Assembly (NCBI GenBank): GCA_026995955.1
Contig: JALWNJ010000183.1
Coordinates: 1 to 9,448, forward strand
Length of the DNA: 9,448 nt
DNA from: Gammaproteobacteria bacterium
GTDB lineage: Bacteria > Pseudomonadota > Gammaproteobacteria > J044
Direction: 5' to 3'
In this document: piece by piece, positions 1-5,459 of the stretch
How positions within the stretch are numbered: the stretch's first letter is position 1
Layout of the letters: the number at the start of each line of letters is the position of its first letter
Notes under the pieces: model-generated
The model's input: only the letters and a program-made list of their open reading frames with translations
The model's database searches: none
What the model was told of the DNA's origin: nothing
Made by a program: the position numbers and the translations under genes

Positions 1-221
1 GTCTGCAGGGCCTGCGCGGTTTCGAGCTGGCGCTGCATGCGCTGCTGCCCGAGGTGCGGGCGCGGATGCCGTTGCCGGAGCCGCTGGCCACGCTGTGGCG
101 GCTGCGGGTGGAACAGGGGCTGGACTGGCCACGGGTGGCGCGCGCCGCCGGTCTTTCCGGCAAGCGCGCGGCGCGCGAGGCGATGCGCGCCGGGCTGCGC
201 GATCTGCTCAGTGGAGCTTGA
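1..221 (+). CDS. 3' end of an unrecognised protein (partial)
   Basis: This is the C-terminal part of a gene that begins before the window. The first whole codon is at position 3, and 72 residues are read before the TGA at 219-221. The fragment is rich in Ala, Arg and Leu and looks helical. Around residues 38-65 (EQGLDWPRVARAAGLSGKRA) it has the rhythm of a short helix-turn-helix-like segment, but the match is too weak for a family name. The other two + frames in this stretch look like shadows: one runs on as a long Arg/Cys-rich open frame antisense to ndh. The last 14 bases overlap the end of ndh on the opposite strand, so the two genes converge. I do not recognise the product, and no function is proposed. 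Confidence 0.55.
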   Translation, partial: LQGLRGFELALHALLPEVRARMPLPEPLATLWRLRVEQGLDWPRVARAAGLSGKRAAREAMRAGLRDLLSGA

Positions 222-1512
222 TCTCGGGGTCCACGCCGCGGCGCAGGAAGTGGGCCAGGGTGAGGATGCCGGTGCGGATCCAGCCGTAGAGCGCGATCTG
301 GTGCAGCTTGTGCAGCGACAGGTACACCAGCCGCGCGATGTAGCCCGAGACCATGATGCTGCCCGGGATGTTGCCCATCAGGCTGCCGACGGTGCTGTAG
401 CGGCCCAGCGTCACCAGCGAGCCGTAGTCGTGGTAGTGGTACTCGCCATGTACCGGCTTGCCCCGCACCATGCGCTCCAGGCGCTGGGCGAGGAAGCTGG
501 CCTGCTGGTGCGCGGCCTGGGCGCGGGGTGGCACGAAGCCGCCGTGGTCGTCGGGGCAGGCGGCGCAGTCGCCGAGGGCGTAGATGTCGGGGTCACGCGT
601 CGTCTGCAGGGTCTTGTACACCACCAGCTGGTTCAGGTGATTGACCTCCAACCCCGTGTCGGCGAGGAAGTCCGGCGCCTTGATGCCGGCGCACCAGACC
701 TTGATCCCGGCGGGCAGGAAGTCGCCGGCGGCGGTCTCGATGCCGTCCTCGGTGACGCGGGTGACGCGTTCGTTGACATGGATCTCGACGCCGATGTGGC
801 GCAGCTTCTCCGCCGCCTGGTCGGCCAGCTTCTCGGGCAGGGCGGGGAGGATGCGCGGCCCGGCCTCGATGAGGTGGAAGGCGATGTCCTCTTCCGGGTC
901 CAGCTCGTCCAGGCCGTAGGCGCTGAGCTGGCGCGTCACCTGGTGCAGCTGGGCGGTCAGCTCCACGCCGGTGGCACCGGCGCCGACGATGGCCACGCCC
1001 ATGCGCTGATCCTGCGCCTCGCGGTGGGTGTGGATGTAGAGCAGCGTGTCGAGCAGGCGGCGCTGGAAGTTCACCGCCTGGTCCAGCGCGTCGAGGAACA
1101 GGCAGTGCTCGCGCACGCCGGGAATGCCGAAGTCGTTGCTCAGGCTGCCGACGGCGATGACCAGGGTGTCGTACGGAAAGCGCCGGCGCGGGATTACCTC
1201 CTCGCCCTGTTCGTTGAGGGTGGGGGCGACGATGACCTCGCGGCTGTCGCGGTCGATGCCCTCCATGCGGCCCAGGCGGAAACGGAAGTGCTGCCAGTGG
1301 GCCTGGGCCAGGTATTCGAGCTGGTGCTCGCAGGCATCCAGCGTGCCGGCGGCCACCTCGTGCAGCAGCGGTTTCCAGATGTGGGTGCTCTTGGCGTCGA
1401 TCAGGGTGATCTCGGCCAGGCCGCGGCGGCCCAGCCGGCGGCCGAGGCGGGTGGCCAGTTCCAGGCCGCCGGCGCCACCGCCGACGATGACGATGCGATG
1501 TTTCCGGTTCAC
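208..1512 (-). CDS. ndh: Type II NADH:quinone oxidoreductase (NDH-2)
   Basis: This 434-residue flavoprotein oxidises NADH and passes electrons to the membrane quinone pool without pumping protons. It acts as a monotopic protein on the cytoplasmic face of the inner membrane. The FAD-binding GxGxxG lies at residues 11-16 after a beta strand (RIVIVGGGAGG). The NADH-binding GxGxxG is at 177-182 (IVGAGATG), and the second FAD contact is YALGD at 311-315. AQAAHQQ at 331-337 matches the family's quinone-site AQxAxQ motif. The last 50 or so residues (from about 385) are hydrophobic and basic, as expected for the membrane-anchoring tail. The length equals E. coli Ndh. The start is GTG at 1510-1512, chosen because GAGGAA lies five bases upstream and the FAD strand begins within ten residues. 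It is last in the SCO1-psd-ndh cluster, 37 bases after psd. Confidence 0.93.
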   Translation of the reverse strand: MNRKHRIVIVGGGAGGLELATRLGRRLGRRGLAEITLIDAKSTHIWKPLLHEVAAGTLDACEHQLEYLAQAHWQHFRFRLGRMEGIDRDSREVIVAPTLNEQGEEVIPRRRFPYDTLVIAVGSLSNDFGIPGVREHCLFLDALDQAVNFQRRLLDTLLYIHTHREAQDQRMGVAIVGAGATGVELTAQLHQVTRQLSAYGLDELDPEEDIAFHLIEAGPRILPALPEKLADQAAEKLRHIGVEIHVNERVTRVTEDGIETAAGDFLPAGIKVWCAGIKAPDFLADTGLEVNHLNQLVVYKTLQTTRDPDIYALGDCAACPDDHGGFVPPRAQAAHQQASFLAQRLERMVRGKPVHGEYHYHDYGSLVTLGRYSTVGSLMGNIPGSIMVSGYIARLVYLSLHKLHQIALYGWIRTGILTLAHFLRRGVDPEIKLH

Positions 1513-1517
1513 GGCAG

Positions 1518-1523
1518 TTCCTC
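1518..1523 (-). promoter_or_regulatory. Ribosome binding site of ndh
   Basis: On the minus strand this reads GAGGAA, five bases before a GTG codon (1510-1512). It supports GTG as the true start of ndh; there is no nearby ATG that would keep the N-terminal FAD-binding strand. Confidence 0.7.
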
Positions 1524-1533
1524 GGGCAGTGTG

Positions 1534-1549
1534 CGGGGCTTGGGCCCCG
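1534..1549 (-). other. GC-rich hairpin between psd and ndh
   Basis: A perfect 6-base inverted repeat (CGGGGC / GCCCCG) with a 4-base loop sits in the 37-base gap, ending one base beyond the psd stop codon. No T-run follows on the minus strand, so it is not a standard intrinsic terminator. It could be a partial terminator, an mRNA-stabilising stem behind psd, or chance in GC-rich DNA. Confidence 0.4.
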
Positions 1550-2437
1550 TCAGTTGGTGTCTTCGATGCGGCAGGTGCCGATGCGTTCCCCCATGCGCAC
1601 GCGACTGCCGGCGTGCAACCCGTCGAGCCACTCGGCCCGGTCGCGGGGGAACAGCAGGATCACGGTGGAGCCGAGATTGAAGCGACCCAGTTCCTGGCCC
1701 TTGTCCAGCACCAGCTCGCGGTCGGCGTAGTCCCATTCCTGCACCTCGCGCCCGTAGGGCGGGGTGACCGGCCCGTGCCAGCAGGTCTCCATGGCGCCGA
1801 CATTGACCGCGCCGACCAGCACCACCGTCATTGGCCCGGCCTTGGTGTCGAAGTGGCACACAACGCGTTCGTTGCGGGCGAACAGCGCGTCGATGGCGTT
1901 GACCGTGTGCGGCGCCACGCTGAACAGGCGGCCGGGGATGTAGCGCATGCGCCGCAGGCGGCCGCGGCAGGGCATGTGGATGCGGTGGTAGTCGCGCGGC
2001 GAGAGGTAGACGGTGGCGAACCGGCCGTCCGCGTAGGGCCGGGCGTCCGCCTCGTCGCCGATCAGGGCCTGGAGGCTGTAATGGCGCCCCTTGGCCTGCA
2101 GGACGCGGTCGCCCTCGAGCGAGCCGATCTCGCTCACGCGCCCGTCCACCGGGCTGACGATGGCCTCGGGCGCCGAGTCCACGGGGCGGGCGTCGTCGCG
2201 CAGGGCGCGGGTGAAGAAGGCATTCCAGCTGGCGTAGGCATGGGGGTCGGATTCCCGCGCCTCGCTCAGGTCGATGTCGAACAGCCTGAGGTAGAGGTCG
2301 ATCAGTGCGTTCTTGACCCAGGGCAGGCGGCAGCGGCTGAGCCGGTACACCAGCCGTGACAGGGCATGGGCCGGCAGCAGCCGGATCAGGCTGGCCTTGA
2401 GGCGGTCAGACGGACTGGCGCCAGGGGCGTCGCTCAT
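1550..2437 (-). CDS. psd: Phosphatidylserine decarboxylase proenzyme
   Basis: This 295-residue enzyme converts phosphatidylserine to phosphatidylethanolamine on the inner membrane, using a pyruvoyl group made by self-cleavage. The cleavage motif LGST is at residues 255-258, so cutting between G256 and S257 would give a beta chain of about 256 residues and a short alpha chain of about 39. The conserved SPVDGR (95-100, with D98) and RDYHRIHMP (148-156, with D149, H151 and H154) match the family's self-processing and active-site residues. The N-terminal 50 residues are amphipathic and basic, consistent with membrane association. The ATG at 2435-2437 overlaps the stop of the SCO1 gene as ATGA. 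The region before it (GGGGTCCGGCGACCGGCA) has no strong Shine-Dalgarno, which suggests translational coupling. The same frame stays open upstream, but only as a shadow of SCO1 and prmB. Confidence 0.95.
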   Translation of the reverse strand: MSDAPGASPSDRLKASLIRLLPAHALSRLVYRLSRCRLPWVKNALIDLYLRLFDIDLSEARESDPHAYASWNAFFTRALRDDARPVDSAPEAIVSPVDGRVSEIGSLEGDRVLQAKGRHYSLQALIGDEADARPYADGRFATVYLSPRDYHRIHMPCRGRLRRMRYIPGRLFSVAPHTVNAIDALFARNERVVCHFDTKAGPMTVVLVGAVNVGAMETCWHGPVTPPYGREVQEWDYADRELVLDKGQELGRFNLGSTVILLFPRDRAEWLDGLHAGSRVRMGERIGTCRIEDTN

Positions 2438-3078
2438 TGCCGGTCGCCGGACCCCGCCAGGATGAGCATGTCGCGCGCCAGCGCCTGCGGGGCGTGGGGC
2501 GGGCTGAACACGGCCACCTCGCGCCCCTCCGGATCGATGGCGATGATCGAGGCGCTGTGATCCACCAGGTAGTTGTCGGGGTCCTTCGGATTCTCCACCC
2601 GGCCATAGACCACGCCGACTCCCAGCGCCAGCTTGCGCAGCTCGTCGGGCGCGCCGGTGACGCCGACGAAGGCCGGATCGAAGTAGCGGGTGTAGCGGCC
2701 CAGCTGCTCGGGACTGTCGCGTTGCGGATCGACGGAGACGAACACCACCTGCCAGTCGGCCGGGTCGCCACCCAGCTTGCGGTAGGCCTGCATCGTCTGA
2801 CGCAGCGTGGCCAGCGTGGTGGGGCAGACATCGGGGCAGTGGGTATAGCCGAAGAACAGCAGGTTCCAGTGGCCCTTGAGGCGCTCGGGCGTGAATGCCT
2901 GGCCCCGGGCATCGACCAGCCGGAAGTCGGGCAGGGCGCGGGGCGCGCTGCGCATGTCGGTGCCGTGTTCCAGCGCCGGCTCGTCGTGGTTGACCTTGCC
3001 GGCCCAGAAGCCGAGCACCACGGCCAGCAGGCCGGCGACGACCAGCAGCGCGAGGTGATGCCTTTTTAGTCGGTCCAT
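2434..3078 (-). CDS. SCO1/SenC family copper chaperone
   Basis: This 214-residue protein has a thioredoxin-like fold and one N-terminal membrane anchor. SCO proteins bind copper and act in thiol chemistry for the CuA site of cytochrome c oxidase subunit II. The copper ligands are present: CPDVC (C81 and C85) and the distal His at 174 (LVDHSA). The family signature SVDPQRDSP is at 115-123, and [12 protein letters not shown] is typical. Residues 7-24 form a single hydrophobic segment with no lipobox Cys, so the domain should face the periplasm as an anchored protein. No oxidase subunit gene lies in this window, so its partner must be elsewhere. It heads the cluster with psd (4-base overlap) and ndh. 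There is no clear Shine-Dalgarno before the ATG. Its start overlaps the most upstream possible start of prmB on the other strand. Confidence 0.92.
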   Translation of the reverse strand: MDRLKRHHLALLVVAGLLAVVLGFWAGKVNHDEPALEHGTDMRSAPRALPDFRLVDARGQAFTPERLKGHWNLLFFGYTHCPDVCPTTLATLRQTMQAYRKLGGDPADWQVVFVSVDPQRDSPEQLGRYTRYFDPAFVGVTGAPDELRKLALGVGVVYGRVENPKDPDNYLVDHSASIIAIDPEGREVAVFSPPHAPQALARDMLILAGSGDRQ

Positions 3079-3085
3079 GGTGGCG

Positions 3086-3091
3086 TATTAT
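3086..3091 (+). promoter_or_regulatory. Candidate -10 in the SCO1/prmB divergent region
   Basis: TATTAT matches the TATAAT consensus at five of six positions and lies in the only AT-rich patch between the two divergent genes. Read on the other strand one base over, 3087-3092 gives AATAAT, also five of six, so the patch could serve both directions. The -35 candidates are poor on both strands. If it is used for prmB, transcription would begin near 3098, downstream of the ATG at 3077. Confidence 0.3.
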
Positions 3092-3109
3092 TCCACAGCT
3101 CCCGCCCCC

Positions 3110-4063
3110 ATGCATGAAACCCAGTCCATGACCGAACGCCTGCCCGAGGAACTGAAGACCCTGCGCGACTGCATGCGCTGGGCCGCGAGCCGCTTCAACG
3201 AGGCGGGGCTGCACTTCGGCCATGGTTTCGGCAGTGCGCTGGACGAGGCCGTCTATCTGGTGCTGCATGCCCTGCACCTGCCGCCGGACTTCCCCGAGGC
3301 CCATTTCGACACCCGGCTGACGGCTGCCGAGCGGGAAGCGGTGCATGCACTGATCCGGCGCCGCATCGAGGAGCGCAAGCCGGCCGCCTACCTGACCGGC
3401 GAGGCCTGGTTCTGCGGCCTGCCGTTCGCGGTCAACGAGTCGGTGCTGATCCCGCGTTCGCCCATCGCCGAGCTGATCGAGGCCGGCTTCCGGCCCTGGC
3501 TGGAGCCGGAGCGGGTCGGCCGGGTGCTGGACCTGTGCACCGGCAGCGGCTGCATTGGCATTGCCTGTGCCCATGCCTTCCCCCGGGCCGAGGTGGATCT
3601 CTCCGACCTGTCGCCGGAGGCGGTGGACCTGGCCTGGGAGAACATCCACCGTCACGGCCTCGAGGGCCAGGTGCGCGCGCTCGAGTCCGACCTGTTCTCG
3701 GAACTGCAGGGCGAGCGCTACGATCTGATCGTCAGCAATCCGCCCTATGTGGATGCCGAGGACATGGCCGATCTGCCCGAGGAGTTCCGCCACGAGCCCG
3801 AGCTGGGACTGGCGGCCGGCGAGGACGGCCTGGACCTGGTGCTGCGCATCCTCGCCGAGGCGCCCGATCACCTGAACGAGGGCGGTGTGCTGGTGGTGGA
3901 GGTGGGCAACAGCGCACTGGCGCTGGAACGGGCGTTGCCCGAGGCGCCGTTCCTGTGGCTCGAGTTCGAGCATGGCGGAGACGGCGTGTTCCTGCTTGAC
4001 GCAGCGCAAGCCGCGGCGGTGGCGCCCATGGCACAATCGCTGCTTTCGCAACGGGGTGAATGA
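3110..4063 (+). CDS. prmB: Ribosomal protein L3 N5-glutamine methyltransferase PrmB
   Basis: PrmB uses S-adenosylmethionine to methylate the side-chain amide of a Gln in ribosomal protein L3. From the chosen start it has 317 residues (E. coli PrmB has 310). SAM motif I is [10 protein letters not shown] at about 141-150, and the catalytic NPPY is at 210-213, followed by [10 protein letters not shown]. The PrmB-type tail [15 protein letters not shown] and the end GGDGVF are present. Together these fit PrmB rather than the release-factor enzyme PrmC. The N-terminal helical region has [11 protein letters not shown], which lines up with E. coli ELQTIQDMLRW. Three in-frame ATGs exist, at 3077, 3110 and 3128. 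The first overlaps the SCO1 start codon and lies upstream of the likely -10, so 3110 was chosen; 3128 is nearly as good. None has a clear Shine-Dalgarno. hemN starts five bases after the stop. Confidence 0.92.
   Translation: MHETQSMTERLPEELKTLRDCMRWAASRFNEAGLHFGHGFGSALDEAVYLVLHALHLPPDFPEAHFDTRLTAAEREAVHALIRRRIEERKPAAYLTGEAWFCGLPFAVNESVLIPRSPIAELIEAGFRPWLEPERVGRVLDLCTGSGCIGIACAHAFPRAEVDLSDLSPEAVDLAWENIHRHGLEGQVRALESDLFSELQGERYDLIVSNPPYVDAEDMADLPEEFRHEPELGLAAGEDGLDLVLRILAEAPDHLNEGGVLVVEVGNSALALERALPEAPFLWLEFEHGGDGVFLLDAAQAAAVAPMAQSLLSQRGE
4029..4044 (+). promoter_or_regulatory. Possible -24/-12 (sigma-54 type) or extended -10 promoter for hemN
   Basis: Inside the 3' end of prmB the sequence TGGCAC, five bases, CTGCT has GG and GC elements separated by exactly ten bases. 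It resembles the sigma-54 consensus TGGCACG-N4-TTGCW, missing the G after CAC and one T. The start would fall near 4055, giving a very short leader before hemN. The same stretch also reads TGG-CACAAT (4029-4037), a weak extended -10 for sigma-70. It is wholly coding for PrmB (MAQSLL), so chance is a real possibility. Confidence 0.25.
4053..4058 (+). promoter_or_regulatory. Ribosome binding site of hemN
   Basis: GGGGTG lies nine bases before the ATG at 4068 and overlaps the last codons of prmB. It supports the 4068 start over the much longer open frame, which reaches back into prmB. Confidence 0.5.
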
Positions 4064-4067
4064 GCAC

Positions 4068-5459
4068 ATGCAGGACTTCGACCAGAGCATCGAGTTCGAC
4101 GAGGCGCTGATCCGCAAGTACGACAAGGCCGGGCCGCGCTATACCTCCTATCCCACCGCCGTGCAGTTCCGCGAAGACTTCGACGCCGATCGCTATGCCG
4201 CGATCGCACGGGACACCAACGCCTCCGGCCGTCCGCTGTCGCTGTACTTCCACATCCCGTTCTGCGACACCGTCTGCTACTACTGCGCCTGCAACAAGAT
4301 CGTCACCAAGGACCGCAGCCGCGCCGCGCCCTATCTGCAGCGGATGTTCCGGGAGATGGCCCTGCAGGCCGAGCTGTTCGACGACCGGCGCACGGTCGAC
4401 CAGCTGCACTGGGGCGGCGGCACCCCCACCTTCATCAGCCACGACGAGATGCGTGCCCTGATGCAGCGTACCCGCGAGCTGTTCCGGCTGCACGAGGACG
4501 ACAGCGGCGAGTACTCCATCGAGATCGATCCGCGCGAGGTGGGGCCCGACACCATCGCCCTGCTGCGCGAGCTGGGCTTCAACCGCATGAGCCTCGGCGT
4601 GCAGGACTTCGACCCCGAGGTGCAGAAGGCGGTCAACCGCATCCAGAGCCGGGAGCAGACCTTCCGCGTCATCGAGCAGGCACGCGCGGAGGGCTTCCGC
4701 TCGGTGAGCATCGACCTCATCTATGGCCTTCCGCACCAGAACCGCGCGCGCTTCCTGCGCACCCTGGACGAAGTGCTGGCGGTGCGGCCGGATCGGCTGT
4801 CCATCTTCAACTACGCGCACATGCCCACGCTGTTCAAGCCGCAACGGCGCATCAGCGAGGCAGACCTGCCCAGCCCGCAGGAGAAGCTCGCCATCCTGCA
4901 GGCCAGCATCGAGCACCTGACCGACGCCGGTTATGTCTATATCGGCATGGATCACTTCGCGCTGCCCGACGACGAGCTGGCGCGTGCCCAGCGCGAGGGC
5001 AGCCTGTACCGCAACTTCCAGGGCTACTCCACCCATGCCGACTGCGATCTGGTGGGGCTGGGCGTCACCTCCATCGGCATGGTCGGCAACTGTTATGCGC
5101 AGAACCAGCGTCGCGCCGAGGACTACTACGCGGCGGTGGACGCCGGTCGGCTGCCGGTGTTCCGCGGCATCGAGCTTTCCGATGACGACCGCCTGCGGCG
5201 CGCGGTCATCACCCAGCTCATCTGCAACTTCCAGCTCGACGAGGCCGAGTTCGGGCGCGAGTGGGGCATCGACTTCGCCGACTATTTCGCCCCCGAGCTG
5301 GAGGAGCTGGCGGGCATGACCGAGGACGGCCTGCTGGTGCTGGAAGATGGCGGCATCCGCGTGCTGCCGGCCGGCCGGCTGCTGATCCGCAATGTGTGCA
5401 TGGTGTTCGATCGCTACCTGCGCGAACAGCAGGGGCAGCGCTACTCGCGCGTCATCTGA
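4068..5459 (+). CDS. hemN: Oxygen-independent coproporphyrinogen III dehydrogenase
   Basis: This radical SAM enzyme makes protoporphyrinogen IX from coproporphyrinogen III without oxygen, a late haem step in the cytoplasm. It has 463 residues (about 457 in E. coli). The 4Fe-4S motif CDTVCYYC gives CxxxCxxC at C66, C70 and C73, and C75 matches the extra HemN cysteine. The HIPFC lead-in and the following NKIVTKD are typical of true HemN and separate it from HemW-like homologues. GGGTP (116-120) is the SAM-binding motif. The N-terminal KYDKAGPRYTSYPTA (18-32) is the HemN substrate-side segment, and YIGMDHFALPDDEL (291-304) is also family-specific. The ATG lies five bases after prmB, so they may be co-transcribed, though prmB is not a haem gene. 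Expression under low oxygen is usual for the family; no FNR-type TTGAT-N4-ATCAA site is visible. The end overlaps the opposing gene by 8 bases. Confidence 0.95.
   Translation: MQDFDQSIEFDEALIRKYDKAGPRYTSYPTAVQFREDFDADRYAAIARDTNASGRPLSLYFHIPFCDTVCYYCACNKIVTKDRSRAAPYLQRMFREMALQAELFDDRRTVDQLHWGGGTPTFISHDEMRALMQRTRELFRLHEDDSGEYSIEIDPREVGPDTIALLRELGFNRMSLGVQDFDPEVQKAVNRIQSREQTFRVIEQARAEGFRSVSIDLIYGLPHQNRARFLRTLDEVLAVRPDRLSIFNYAHMPTLFKPQRRISEADLPSPQEKLAILQASIEHLTDAGYVYIGMDHFALPDDELARAQREGSLYRNFQGYSTHADCDLVGLGVTSIGMVGNCYAQNQRRAEDYYAAVDAGRLPVFRGIELSDDDRLRRAVITQLICNFQLDEAEFGREWGIDFADYFAPELEELAGMTEDGLLVLEDGGIRVLPAGRLLIRNVCMVFDRYLREQQGQRYSRVI

Noticed and set aside
37..1680. Long + strand open frame of 547 codons antisense to ndh and psd
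   Set aside because: It is the mirror of ndh codons in high-GC DNA. Its product is low in complexity (runs of Val, Ala, Gly), shows no domain, and crosses three real genes.
3996..4001. TTGACG as a -35 for hemN
   Set aside because: The nearest -10-like hexamer, CACAAT at 4032, is 30 bases away, far beyond the usual 16-18, and nothing suitable lies at the correct distance.
2438..4126. N-terminal extension of the psd frame across the SCO1 gene and into prmB
   Set aside because: Known Psd proteins begin near the ATG at 2437, and the extension reads antisense or out of frame through two clear genes.
3732..5036. 434-codon minus-strand open frame antisense to prmB and hemN
   Set aside because: Both strands cannot code well here. 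The prmB and hemN motifs are unmistakable, and the antisense product has no recognisable motif.
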